Shown: positions 19,301-25,086 of the stretch, piece after piece
Layout of the letters: the number at the start of each line of letters is the position of its first letter
Numbering within the stretch: position 1 is the stretch's first letter
Assembly (NCBI RefSeq): GCF_025370935.1
Contig: NC_133476.1
Location: 17,991,047-18,055,046, forward strand
Direction: 5' to 3'
Origin: Choristoneura fumiferana
Taxonomy: Eukaryota; Arthropoda; Insecta; Lepidoptera; Tortricidae
DNA: 64,000 nucleotides
Made by a program: the position numbers and the translations under genes
Notes under the pieces: generated by a model
Database searches by the model: none
What the model was told of the DNA's origin: nothing
The model's input: the letters and a program-made list of their open reading frames with translations, nothing else

Positions 19301-22019
19301 TGGAAACGGAGCCTAAGGCAGGTCTTTGGTCTATACATATTGAGTTAGCGGAGGCCCTTAAAGCAGGTGACTGTACAACCGCCACTTCTCAATTGTACTT
19401 ATTTTACCTAGGCGAGAATGACATCGAAGGCGCCCGCGCCAGCAGCGAAGACAGCTCGGACATCCTCAGCCGTCTGCTGTGCGCCGTGCACGGGCGCGCC
19501 GTGACGCCGGCCGGCAGCGACGGCCCGGCGCCGGCCGCCACGCGCCACGACAACGACCCGCAGCTCTCCACCGCGGCGCATACTGACATGCTGCTGTTGA
19601 ATCTGATGCGGATGAACGGGCTCACGCCGAAGCATTCCAAACATAGTGAGTTTGGTTCAGTTCTGTCTGTGATGCTATGTCCCTGGGATGTCCGGACAAG
19701 AATAACTCCCCCCCCCCATCTCATCCCATTGGGTGTCGTAGAAGGCGACTAAGGGAAAATCCAGAAGACTGGCAGTAGCGTCTTCTGCTTATACTATCAG
19801 TGTAATTCTACGATCCCCACGCCGCCTGCCAAACGTGGGGATTATGGCAACTCTTCCCCTCCCCCCATAGTGAAACGTACAATTTAGTCGCGGCCTCCAG
19901 TCCCTGGCGGCTCCTTTATCCTCGGCCTTGGTAGCGGGCGAGGCAACGGAGGACCAGGGGGTGCTAAGAATCTCCAGGTAACTCCCTGCTACCATCCTCC
20001 GAATGAGGTCGCATACTGAGAAGTCTACACGATACCTACACCAGAGTTCTTGCAAATAAATAAACTGGCAGGATGTTTAAGTATTATTATTATTATTTAT
20101 TATTTTTTCAGGCCTCACCATTTTAGACGTGTTTGATAAAAATTGGTTTTGGCTTTTTGATATGTTGTAACTTTGAAGTGACAATTTCGGAATTTTTAAA
20201 AATTTCTAAGTTGGTTATTTTTTCTTATTGTAGGTTCAAAAGTTCCAAAGCGCAACTGGGCGTGCAGCGCGGGCGCGCCGGAGGGCCCCCTGCGGAGCCC
20301 CCTGAGCCCCGGCGCGCCGCCGACCCCGACCGGGAGCCGCGCGCGCCGCCCCGCCGCCGCGCCGCGCGCGCGCCGCCTGCCGCGTGCGCCGCTGTCCCCC
20401 GGACAGATGCGCCGCGCTATCGATACCCGCCCGCAGCCTTGTGGTAACCCATGTCGAATAACTTTTTTCTGAAACTGTGAACTGTTCAGGATTTATTTCA
20501 GGACTCTATAGGTTAGATTTGTAACAAATTTTAACCTGTGATGCTTAGTGTGTGTGAAATTTCCAATTCGCATTAGGCCCAGTTGGAAGCTACAGCTCCA
20601 GCCCTCTTAACCTCTTCACCGCCCCAGTCATCCAGTTGTTACAGCCAGTGGCTCACACGCCACGGTCATGACCAACATTCAACTCGAAATTAGTCCTTCT
20701 GCATTGGAATTAAAAATCAAGTTGATTTGTCGCTGGTTTTTCTGTGGCGTACAGAGCACGTCATTTCATTTGTTTTGTGGAGGTGAAGAGGTTACATCTT
20801 ATGTGAAGAGGTTATATGTTTTAGGAGGCAGCTTCCTAAAAATATAATTCAATAGAATACAAATATATTTTTATTGCACACCAGAAAGCAGTACAAAAAT
20901 AATTTGTATATAAAGTTAATAATTATAATGATAAAATCTTTTGTCCTTATCTTTTATTGCTATCGAGAGTTGAGGACGATAGTTTTCTACGGAATTCATC
21001 TCATAGTATGGTTCATAATAAATAATTATTGTTTGCAGGTGCGGTGGGTTGTTTCCTGAGTCCGCCGGGCACGCCGGAGCGTGCGGTTGCATCGCCAGCG
21101 CTTGACTACGGCTGGCCGTGTGCGGCGCCCACTGAGATCTCAAACAACGTCGACTCTATGCTCGACTATAACGTGAGTTTGCATTATCCTCTTAACGAGT
21201 AAGGACACTTCAATCTACTCGTAGTTTTATTTGCGGATATTCGTTGAAAACACAGTTGCCTCAATTAGATTTAGAACCATCCTCTTGTGGATAAATTGTT
21301 TAACGCATTCACTGCCTGTGCGTATACGCATAAGCAGAATGTTAATATCGATCGAGACTCTTCGGTTTTCTTCGTTTTTGTAATGCCGAGTTTAGACTTG
21401 CAAGAAAAATCGTGCAAGTTGCATTACATTGCGGCGCTCGATTGATCACTACAAACCCGTTGGCTTTACTGCATCGCAATGTAATGCAACTTGCACGATT
21501 TTTCTTGCAAGTCTAAACTCGGCTTAAAGATTCAAAATGAGAAAGAAAAGCAAAACTGTTTTTTTGTTTCAAGTTCCGAACGACATTAGCAAATAAAAAA
21601 TAAGTGTACGTTCTTTTGACTTTGCCCTCAGCAGTTTGCAGTTTAGCAGTCATTTAAACAGGTGCATTTGCGACACTGGAAGATATCTTAGATCTGATAA
21701 CCAGCCGTGTATGCGTTAAGTGAACTCGTATATAGTTTTGATTCGTTTAATTAAACAACCAATAAATCAATAGAAACCAAAAAGATGCATTTTTAATTTT
21801 TAAAGTGCCGAAAAGTGCAGTCACAGCAGAGCTTTTGTTAAATTTAACCAGACTCACGCCAATTTGTCATCGTTCCAGGACACAATATTCGACATCCTCC
21901 TCAACAGCCTGTCCATCGAGCCGCACGCGGCGGAGTGCGAGCCGCGCGAGCCGCGGCCGGCGACGCCGCCCGTGCAGCCGTGGTGCCCTCCGCCGCACAA
22001 GGACGCCGACACCGATTGA
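2081..22019 (+). CDS. Trim37: TRIM37 E3 ubiquitin ligase, complete 17-exon gene
   Basis: Spliced CDS: 2081-2134, 2203-2462, 2867-3077, 4158-4366, 4930-5037, 5957-6166, 8559-8738, 8882-8996, 9834-10026, 11122-11245, 11569-11726, 12192-12370, 13409-13514, 19412-19645, 20234-20443, 21039-21172, 21879-22019. This is 2826 nt, 941 residues plus stop; all introns are GT-AG and phases agree throughout. Domains: RING ~26-65, B-box ~106-138, coiled coil ~145-250, MATH/TRAF ~282-430, and an acidic motif ENDVDDETMSGENDIEGA ~694-711. Vertebrate TRIM37 is of similar length with the same order and near-identical RING, B-box and MATH blocks. In vertebrates it is an E3 ligase acting in centrosome assembly control, peroxisomal import and histone H2A ubiquitination; the moth role is inferred. 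The MATH domain makes it unique among TRIM proteins. An in-frame stop just before the ATG supports the start. Confidence 0.95.
2203..2462 (+). CDS. Trim37: Trim37 exon 2 (RING finger)
   Basis: Residues 19-104 begin TLAEVFRCFICMEKL. The zinc ligands come as C26-x2-C29, the cluster CPHC at 39-42, CC at 46-47, C50 and C62-x2-C65, followed by HELVNCRWVEEVTQQ. This block is almost identical to the vertebrate TRIM37 RING and recruits the E2 enzyme. The exon ends AG|GTAATT, leaving two bases of a codon. Confidence 0.95.
2463..2866 (+). other. Trim37 intron 2
   Basis: AT-rich intron with nothing recognisable beyond its splice sites (AG|GTAATT and ttttaaacag|G). Confidence 0.8.
2867..3077 (+). CDS. 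Trim37: Trim37 exon 3 (B-box and start of coiled coil)
   Basis: Residues 105-175. Zinc-binding pairs C106-x2-H109, C117-x2-C120, C125-x2-C128 and H135-x2-H138 form a B-box type 2. Then GHTFKPLEEVYEQHVTQI leads into the coiled coil (EVSQLRRRLMELISLVQDV). The donor is GTG|GTAAGC, phase 0. Confidence 0.95.
3078..4157 (+). other. Trim37 intron 3
   Basis: 1080-nt AT-rich intron. A stretch around 3330-3425 (cagatatttttgatcaaatt) resembles the right half of the MITE at 37609-37737 and is probably a decayed relative. Otherwise I see nothing. Confidence 0.6.
4158..4366 (+). CDS. Trim37: Trim37 exon 4 (coiled coil)
   Basis: Residues 176-244 plus two bases. The reading ERNVESVRAAKDERVREI through LMGQKNSLTQETEQLE and LLQEIEHQL is heptad-rich and matches the vertebrate dimerisation coil. 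Acceptor ttttcag|GAA, donor AG|GTTAGT. Confidence 0.95.
4367..4929 (+). other. Trim37 intron 4 with a repeat fragment
   Basis: Mostly unique AT-rich sequence. From ~4793 to 4893 it holds a fragment of the common moth repeat marked by cagacaggcagacag and tatggaaccctaaaaa, also seen at 39937-40372 and 53085-53165. Confidence 0.5.
4930..5037 (+). CDS. Trim37: Trim37 exon 5 (linker to MATH domain)
   Basis: Residues 245-280: SELIAKSSDLSKMIHQV then KKPMASFVTAPVPADF, as in vertebrate TRIM37 between the coiled coil and the MATH domain. Acceptor cttacag|A, donor TAG|GTAAGT, phase 2 at both ends. Confidence 0.93.
5038..5956 (+). other. Trim37 intron 5
   Basis: 919-nt AT-rich intron. A short direct repeat (atggcagatagagtaact) occurs twice near 5383 and 5419. 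No gene or transposon end is clear. Confidence 0.6.
5957..6166 (+). CDS. Trim37: Trim37 exon 6 (MATH/TRAF, first part)
   Basis: Residues 281-350. EIVPSYDSSTFPL opens the MATH domain, and GLCWRLKVYPDGNGVVRG with YLSVFLELSAGLPETSK matches the vertebrate protein almost letter for letter. The donor AA|GTGAGT splits a lysine codon. Confidence 0.96.
6766..6980 (+). mobile_element. Lep1-like non-autonomous Helitron, copy 1
   Basis: Starts TCCCTACTAATATTATAAAT, has a (CTGT)n tract and the line 'accgattttgatgaaattt', and ends gtcgcgggcataagCTAG before a T. The 5' TC and 3' CTRR-type end with a GC-rich stem near the terminus fit a Helitron. It has no coding capacity. It lies in Trim37 intron 6. Other copies: 10138-10364 and 37024-37244. 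Confidence 0.75.
7031..7271. mobile_element. MITE with ~35-bp imperfect terminal inverted repeats
   Basis: The left end GTTTGACGT...GCGATTGGCTCATTTAG is repeated inverted at the right end (CTAAATGAGCCAATCGC...ACGTCAAAC). No open frame. Family not recognised. Confidence 0.6.
7905..8073. mobile_element. palindromic MITE-like element
   Basis: Two arms face each other around a centre near 7990 (gcatcgacgcgtcgacg). The element reads aataagagctaaaaaggcat on one side and its near complement on the other, and outer blocks such as caaaagtcgatagaaa / tctgtcggcttttgt also pair. The arms are imperfect, so it is old. Confidence 0.5.
8265..8506. mobile_element. MITE, 'ACTGGCCACC' family, copy 1
   Basis: Left end tcaattactggccacctta and right end aggtggccagtaatt are inverted repeats, with internal ttagtataaggtggcc blocks in both orientations. 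It sits 52 bases before Trim37 exon 7. A second copy lies after exon 8 at 9525-9678. Confidence 0.65.
8559..8738 (+). CDS. Trim37: Trim37 exon 7 (MATH/TRAF, middle)
   Basis: Residues 351-410: YEYRVEMLHQ, then KNIVREFASDFEVGECWGYN and RFFRLDLLASEGYLNPDTDT. These are the most conserved MATH strands of TRIM37. Acceptor tatctcag|A, donor CAG|GTATGT. Confidence 0.96.
8882..8996 (+). CDS. Trim37: Trim37 exon 8 (end of MATH domain)
   Basis: Residues 411-449: FQVRPPTFYQRCRDQQWYIN, then a helix ILQINDLKE matching the vertebrate segment after the MATH domain. The acceptor is ccactag|G and the donor GAG|GTATGG, phase 0. Confidence 0.94.
9312..9375. mobile_element. decayed palindrome related to the 24943 MITE
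   Basis: Contains aaatgtgatgccgtc and its inverted partner gacggcatcacattt around a ~35-nt centre (tctattcgaacaaatcaaac). These are the inner arms of the element at 24943-25083. The outer 'ctgtttcaccatcca' arms are missing. Confidence 0.5.
9525..9678. mobile_element. MITE, 'ACTGGCCACC' family, copy 2
   Basis: Carries three ggtggccag(t)(t/a)att blocks and ends gacgatttaccctaag, as copy 1 does at 8495-8506. It lacks most of the left arm, so its blocks are mainly in one orientation, complementary to the left half of copy 1. Confidence 0.6.
9834..10026 (+). CDS. Trim37: Trim37 exon 9
   Basis: Residues 450-513. RLSLEMSR continues the post-MATH helix conserved in vertebrates. The rest (RAPAPGDDNPAQ..., GSGSGSG) is low complexity and GC-rich. 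Acceptor gcttcag|CGT, donor CAG|GTATCT, leaving one base. Confidence 0.9.
10138..10364 (-). mobile_element. Lep1-like Helitron, copy 2
   Basis: Inverted relative to copy 1: it begins ctagcttaaacccgcgactt, has a long (GACA)n tract and ends cgcatttataatattagtag. The end motif ttagtaggga is duplicated (10355-10374). It lies in Trim37 intron 9. Confidence 0.75.
10527..10718. mobile_element. palindromic MITE-like element
   Basis: Left arm taaagtcgccgagcaggaag...cactcgcgcgtgaatattt and right arm aaatatttacgcgcgagcg...cttactgcttggcgacc are inverted repeats around ~10620. Its orientation is undefined and no coding frame exists. Confidence 0.6.
10799..10932. mobile_element. MITE family 'CAGTCACCAGCA', copy 1
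   Basis: A 134-bp element flanked by TA on both sides (10797-10798 and 10933-10934). The ends agtcaccagcaccaatatctg and its inverted partner cagatattaatgctggtgact fit a TA-inserting mariner-type MITE. Near-identical copy at 44915-45045; decayed split copy at 18520-19373. Confidence 0.75.
11122..11245 (+). CDS. Trim37: Trim37 exon 10
   Basis: Residues 514-554: GLTTGLFEESRNNDVATAG, then YGDYALERRLAPANL. Not recognisable outside insects to me, but it is phase-compatible (G+GT in, CG+G out), flanked by ttgttcag and GTAAGC, and GC-rich like the other coding exons. Confidence 0.85.
11279..11388 (+). repeat. fragment of a Helitron-like repeat
   Basis: Begins tatactaatattataaagag and contains tggatcgatttcaaaa, the 5' pattern shared with the Lep1-like elements. 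The 3' end is missing or decayed. Confidence 0.45.
11569..11726 (+). CDS. Trim37: Trim37 exon 11
   Basis: Residues 555-607: SANSLHMGGSDNMALVSL, then a Ser/Ala-rich basic stretch (SRMPSKLARQDKPHH). Acceptor gtccccag|G, donor CAG|GTTTGC, a weaker donor than its neighbours. Confidence 0.85.
12192..12370 (+). CDS. Trim37: Trim37 exon 12 (Pro/Ala-rich)
   Basis: Residues 608-667: Ala/Pro/Glu-rich, ending PTLASESSSDAG at GGC|GTGAGT. Two acceptors three bases apart (gtgcag|cag|tgg) would change one residue only. Probably a disordered linker. Confidence 0.85.
12371..13408 (+). other. Trim37 intron 12
   Basis: 1038-nt AT-rich intron. I see no repeat with clear ends and no plausible extra exon. Confidence 0.6.
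13409..13514 (+). CDS. Trim37: Trim37 exon 13 (acidic conserved motif)
   Basis: Residues 668-702: DLMFSELEVFADETGPCH, then ENSNEENDVDDETMS. The acidic run matches the TRIM37 signature NTEENDIDEETMSGEND, which continues in exon 14. Acceptor cttccag|GAT, donor CAG|GTGAGT. Confidence 0.94.
13721..13830 (-). repeat. dispersed ~110-bp repeat, copy 1
   Basis: Inverted near-copy of 45431-45541 (shared blocks gatgacgcgtgcc, ttcttattacaatgtcatta, atgtctaattttgacaaaat). Class not recognised. Confidence 0.6.
13830..14035 (+). mobile_element. RTE-type LINE, 3' end of ORF2
   Basis: Translates to VGRPPTRWSDDLVKV, WIRKAQDRSEWRALGE and AYVQQWTSFG then stop, the usual C-terminus of moth RTE reverse transcriptases. 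A 5'-truncated dead copy; similar tails occur at 27742-27809, 38022-38367 and 54889-54933. Confidence 0.75.
14288..14396 (+). repeat. LINE 3'-end fragment
   Basis: Contains the common moth LINE tail motif gggcggcggtgattgcttcc followed by catcaggtgacccgcatgct. I recall this as the 3' end of CR1/Jockey-like elements; the exact family is uncertain. Confidence 0.5.
14388..14453. repeat. 18-bp perfect palindrome with TA-rich loop
   Basis: Arms CTATAAATAACGTATGTT (14388-14405) and its complement (14436-14453) enclose a 30-nt loop made largely of (TA)n. It could form a hairpin or cruciform. Confidence 0.7.
15017..15160. mobile_element. MITE with TAA target duplication
   Basis: Left aggagcttctaaacaggc and right agcctgtttagaagcccct are terminal inverted repeats, with TAA at 15014-15016 and 15161-15163. 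The inner arms (tgcaatttgtggccg / cggccacaaattgca) also pair. The 3-bp TAA duplication fits PIF/Harbinger. Confidence 0.65.
15907..16044. mobile_element. short palindromic element
   Basis: Ends agcagcgccggccctgg and agggctagagccggcgct are inverted; inner blocks atagagcggtcgcgc and atctcgctctacc pair loosely. It ends ~115 bases before the candidate alternative exon at 16161. Confidence 0.45.
16161..16303 (+). CDS. possible alternative last exon of Trim37
   Basis: A long pyrimidine run (cccctcccc gcttccccag) ends at 16160. Joined to exon 13 in the correct phase, the following CpG-rich sequence stays open for 47 codons (DGSSGSACSWCGPERPRR, then VYCAYR...) to TAG at 16301-16303. An AATAAA lies at 16594-16599. 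It has exon-like base composition but no GT donor in the frame, so it could only be a terminal exon. It would produce a TRIM37 lacking the last ~240 residues. No homology is known to me. Confidence 0.3.
16304..18424 (+). other. Trim37 intron 13, mid part
   Basis: Long AT-rich stretch. Besides the AATAAA at 16594 I see no repeat ends, RNA gene or coding signal. Confidence 0.5.
18425..18510 (-). repeat. tRNA-derived SINE head remnant
   Basis: On the minus strand, GTGGTGGCCTAGTGGTTTGA resembles a tRNA A box region, and ggatcgtgggtgcaaat stands where a B box is expected. The rest of the SINE is missing. Confidence 0.45.
18711..19313. mobile_element. inverted-repeat element C (TAA duplication)
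   Basis: Ends GGCTGCGTTTCCACC and GGTGGAAACGGAGCC with TAA at 18708-18710 and 19314-19316. Further paired blocks inside include gaatgtgtttttcatgaacc / ggttcatgagaaacacattc and agaggcgtcttta / taaagacgcctct. Confidence 0.65.
18855..19114. mobile_element. inverted-repeat element D, the innermost
   Basis: Ends GGGATGTTGACACC and GGTGTCAACATCCC, flanked by ATA and TAT. The centre has no coding frame. Confidence 0.6.
19412..19645 (+). CDS. Trim37: Trim37 exon 14
   Basis: Residues 703-780. GENDIEGARASSEDSSDILS continues the conserved acidic motif; HTDMLLLNLMRMNGLTPK ends it. Acceptor ttacctag|GC (phase 1), donor CATA|GTGAGT. Confidence 0.94.
19646..20233 (+). other. Trim37 intron 14
   Basis: Contains a run cccccccc near 19712 and a repeat-like stretch 19790-20060 (ctccggaatgaggtcgcata on the reverse strand) that I cannot assign. 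No exon seen. Confidence 0.5.
20234..20443 (+). CDS. Trim37: Trim37 exon 15 (Pro/Arg-rich)
   Basis: Residues 781-850: SSKVPKRNWACSAGAPEG, then proline- and arginine-rich repeats (SPGAPPTPTGSRARRP, LSPGQMRRAIDTRPQP). Likely disordered. Acceptor ttgtag|GT, donor GTG|GTAACC. Confidence 0.88.
20444..21038 (+). other. Trim37 intron 15
   Basis: 595-nt AT-rich intron without a recognised repeat. Confidence 0.6.
21039..21172 (+). CDS. Trim37: Trim37 exon 16
   Basis: Residues 851-895: GAVGCFLSPPGTPERAVAS, then SNNVDSMLDYN at AAC|GTGAGT. Acceptor gtttgcag|GT. Confidence 0.88.
21300..21719. mobile_element. TTAA-flanked MITE, copy 1, carrying another MITE
   Basis: Ends TTAACGCATTCACTGCC and atgcgttaa with TTAA at each end, related to the intact short copy at 25904-26060. 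The extra length comes from the element at 21385-21523 and further sequence. The TTAA ends suggest a piggyBac-type mechanism. Confidence 0.6.
21385..21523. mobile_element. MITE with perfect 49-bp terminal inverted repeats
   Basis: The arms at 21385-21433 and 21475-21523 are exact reverse complements (starting GCCGAGTTTAGACTTGCAAG), with a 41-bp centre. Perfect arms imply recent insertion. It is nested in the TTAA element. Confidence 0.8.
21879..22019 (+). CDS. Trim37: Trim37 exon 17 (last exon, stop TGA)
   Basis: Residues 896-941: DTIFDILLNSLSIEPHAAE then a Pro/Glu-rich end KDADTD and TGA at 22017-22019. Acceptor tcgttccag|GAC in phase 0. Confidence 0.9.
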   Translation, partial: DTIFDILLNSLSIEPHAAECEPREPRPATPPVQPWCPPPHKDADTD

Positions 22020-22272
22020 CGCCGGCGCGCCGCGATCCACCGCGAGTACCAACACTGACTTTACAAACGCTCCTAGGGCTCTGAACTCTACGCTTAAAAG
22101 GCCACTGTTTGAATATTTCGCATCCTGGCCACTATACAGCATTTATACGGGTGCTTCGACATTATTCTCCCAGATTGTTGCAAGAGAGCTCAGAGTCAAC
22201 TTTTCACGATAGCGAAAGAGCACCGACACTGAGTCTACTCTGATCGAAATTGTTGAGACTTGATAATCGTAA

Positions 22273-22393
22273 GGCTACGTACGCACTATGCGGCTAACCG
22301 TGCGGTTTGAGCGCGCCGTCTCTATGTCAAGCGATACTTTGGCGAGGGACGACACGCTAAAAGTGCGGCTAATTGCATAGTGCGTACCTAGCC
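22273..22393. mobile_element. short MITE-like palindrome
   Basis: ggctacgtacgcactatgcg at the left and tgcatagtgcgtacctagcc at the right are inverted, flanked by TAA and TTA. Consistent with a TWA-type insertion. Confidence 0.6.
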
Positions 22394-22513
22394 TTAGTTA
22401 GAGAATCGTGACGTTTGACTGCAGCGGTCTAAACGTTCTATGATTCAACCATCCGTTATTCGTGCCTCAGTATTCAGGGCTGAGATTTTTAAAAGCAAAA
22501 ACCATTTACCATA

Positions 22514-22768
22514 GACGACGGAATGCCCAAGTGGTTAGAGAACCTGACTACGAAGCTTGAGGTCCCGGGTTCGATTCCCGGCCGGGGCAGTTTGCATGAA
22601 TAATACGAATGTTTGTTCTCGGGTCATGGATGTTTAATATTTTTTTTAAGTATGTATTTATCTATATAAATGTGTTTATCCGTTGCCCAGTTTCCATAGT
22701 ACAACTTTGCTTAGTTTGGGACTAGGTCAATTAGTGTCAAGTGCCCCATGATATTTATATTATTTTAT
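22514..22768 (+). mobile_element. tRNA-derived SINE, copy 1
   Basis: Head: gcccaagtggttagagaacc (A-box region) and gggttcgattcccggcc (B box). Body: atacgaatgtttgttctcgg and tagtttgggactaggtcaat; tail gatatttatatt. The same element lies inverted at 53338-53645 and 61290-61576. It is a SINE because the tRNA-like head runs on into a long unrelated body. Confidence 0.8.
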
Positions 22769-22783
22769 ATCCATATGGTCGTA

Positions 22784-22821
22784 TTAAGCGGCCCGAATGA
22801 GCCGTCATTCGGGCCGCTTAA
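22784..22821. repeat. perfect 17-bp hairpin, 4-nt loop
   Basis: TTAAGCGGCCCGAATGA (22784-22800), loop gccg, then its exact complement to 22821. It lies just after the SINE and in the likely Trim37 3' UTR. Not followed by a T run, so not a terminator. Confidence 0.85.
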
Positions 22822-23560
22822 CTATTATACTATAGCATTCGGGCTACGAATTAACTGGTAAACTATAAATTATAGTTTATCTACAATATAGGATATTTTT
22901 TTAAAACAAAATAATTCATAGTTTATGAGTTACGAGTTTAAAGCGGCGAGTAGGAGTAGCGTGAGTTAGGTAGGTATGCAACACCTCACAGTTATTATAA
23001 CCACCGACCTTTACCATACTACTCATCACTGGCGTTGCCTAAACAGTGCATGTCGTGTGCAGATGTGCAAGTTCCGGAAAGTTTCCAAAAAGTTGGAAAG
23101 TTCTCAGAAATTTCCGGAAATTTTCACAAGAAATTTAGGGAATTTAAAGTTAAGAAACGGAAAGTTTCAATCTCCATACAAAATTGTGAGAAGTTTCCGA
23201 AATTTACCTATATGAAAAATTCGGCAATTTCGGAAAGTTTCCTTTGGTACATCAGTGAAATTTACTACATAGTGTTGCAACAGACAGCTTTGTGCTTTAT
23301 ATAATAGAGAAACACCGTGTTTTTTATTGATTTCCGTTAACTTTAATGGACAGCTTTTTTTCATGCATAATATTAGTTCATATTCTTATTGTTAAATATC
23401 AAATTGTAAAATTTCATAAATCATAAACATGACGAGTGACATTTAGGTGACACATAAAAAATACATTCAAAACTTTTTTTTTAACATATTATTATGCTAA
23501 ATATGTGATGAACTAAAAATAATCAGGATACGGAAAAAACTTAATAAATAAAAAAAATAC

Positions 23561-24942
23561 ATTATCATTTTACTGCGCATAATTAATTGATTATCTTTTA
23601 AACAATAAGAGTAAGACCATTACTTTTATAGAGAAATTAACTTCATTTAACCTGTTGAATGTTCTCTTAAAGTTAACGGTAGTCAAAAACAATATGTTGT
23701 ATGTAAGTCATAATCTACAGGGTTCAGGATCTGTCTGATATCCGTAAAAATACTCGCTTTAGGAAGTGTTCTAGATCTCGTTTACTTGGTGTACAGTTAA
23801 CACTCCTAATAATAATTTGTCAATTTACAAACCTTACCATGTGGACTGCATGGAACTCTACTGAAGAGTTCATTTGATGTTACATTTTTTAAGACAATTT
23901 GATCTGAGAACAAATCCACTATAAGTTGCAGGTCCACTTTAGCATTTCTAAAAAAGCATTTTTGACGATTTGCTGATTTGTATTCGGTAAAAACGATCGA
24001 ACTTGACGTACGCATCTATTAATGCACTGGGAAGATGTTTGCCTCATTTAGTCAGCTAATGGCAAGACAAGTGATTCACGGTATTATAGTGTATATTTTA
24101 TTATTTTACTCGGTGAATGTGATAGAGCGATGTATGAAAATATATATTTTTAATGGGCATTTGTTCGAAGACTCAAAATTGTAAACGATCTCTCGTTATA
24201 ATAATGATGTAGTTTAAAATTAATATTTATTAATATCTTAAATTATTTTAATATATCATATCTGATATTGAGAATCTTCAATAATATCAACAAATTATAT
24301 TTCAAACTATACTAACTATACATTTGTTTAGTTTCACATTTTCGTAACCTTGCAGTAGATAAAAAAACATAGATTAATTTTAGAGTTATTAAAAAATCAT
24401 AGTTAATTATTATATTGGATGCCACATGCAATCTAATTGTTGTCAACTGCGCTGTAATTGTTCCACTCTGTGTGTAATGCCGCGCGTGAATTAAGCTTAA
24501 ATATTTAGTATAGTTAGATGAATATCTGATTTAGCCTCTTCGTGAATGAATAAAATGTTCGGGAAGAGGCCTGCCTTATGCGCAATACGCGCAAAGCTAA
24601 TACGTCAGTACCTAATGCATTGGCTCACACATGAATTCAAGGTTTACAACCTTAAAAAAAAATTCACCCTTGTAAGTTCATTCTTGACATCCGTCAATTT
24701 TTCCTTTACAGTTTTTATTTAGCTCAAACATAGACACCTGTATGGGTCGTATACAGTTGTGAACTATTGTTTTTGACAGTGTAGTGTTTCTTAATACCCC
24801 GTAATGTCGTCCAATAGATTGTTAGATATTAGTATAGTTAAAGATTCGACTGAAGAGTTCAAACGCGTGTGATCCTTAAGGTTTTATATGGTGGAGTGCT
24901 GTAAGACATAAAATGAAGCGCTTTATTGTTTGTAAAGACTTA
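23561..24942. other. AT-rich flank between the two genes
   Basis: No coding or repeat signal I can support, apart from a second AATAAA at 24549-24554. Confidence 0.4.
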
Positions 24943-25083
24943 GGGGCTGTTTCACCATCCATTGATTAGTGTTAACTGACGGTTAAATGTGATGCCGTCT
25001 CTGTCTATTCGAACAAAACAAATAGAGACGGCATCACATTTAACCGGCAGTTAACACTAATCATTGGATGGTGAAACAGCCCC
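24943..25083. mobile_element. PIF/Harbinger-type MITE, intact
   Basis: 141 bp, ends GGGGCTGTTTCACCATCCA and inverse, arms of ~65 bp almost perfect, flanked by TTA at 24940-24942 and 25084-25086. Relatives at 9312-9375 and 37249-37305. Confidence 0.8.
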
Positions 25084-25086
25084 TTA

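Larger units (their letters stand above)
18640..19357. mobile_element. inverted-repeat element B inside the split MITE
   Basis: Ends GGGCCTCC and GGAGGCCC, flanked by TAA on the left and TTAA on the right, so it probably inserted with a TAA/TTA duplication. Its interior contains element C. Confidence 0.55.
18520..19373. mobile_element. MITE 'CAGTCACCAGCA', copy 2, split by nested insertions
   Basis: Left portion 18520-18639 (cagtcaccaacaccatatct...gctgtgacaggtataa) and right portion 19361-19373 (aagcaggtgactg, then TA) are the two ends of the element seen intact at 10799 and 44915. They are separated by 718 bp of other inverted-repeat elements. Confidence 0.65.
22020..23560 (+). other. probable Trim37 3' UTR with inserted repeats
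   Basis: No canonical AATAAA occurs until 23543-23552 (two overlapping copies in ttaataaataaaaaaa). If that is the signal, the UTR is ~1.5 kb and includes a palindrome (22273-22393), a SINE (22514-22768) and a hairpin (22784-22821). A second candidate AATAAA is at 24549-24554. Confidence 0.35.

Noticed and set aside
19404..19724. Minus-strand frames over Trim37 exon 14
   Set aside because: Shadows of the GC-rich plus-strand exon, which carries the conserved GENDIEGA motif.
22514..22590. A functional tRNA gene
   Set aside because: The tRNA-like head continues into a repeat body and recurs at 53338-53645 and 61290-61576, so it is a SINE. The cloverleaf was not convincing.
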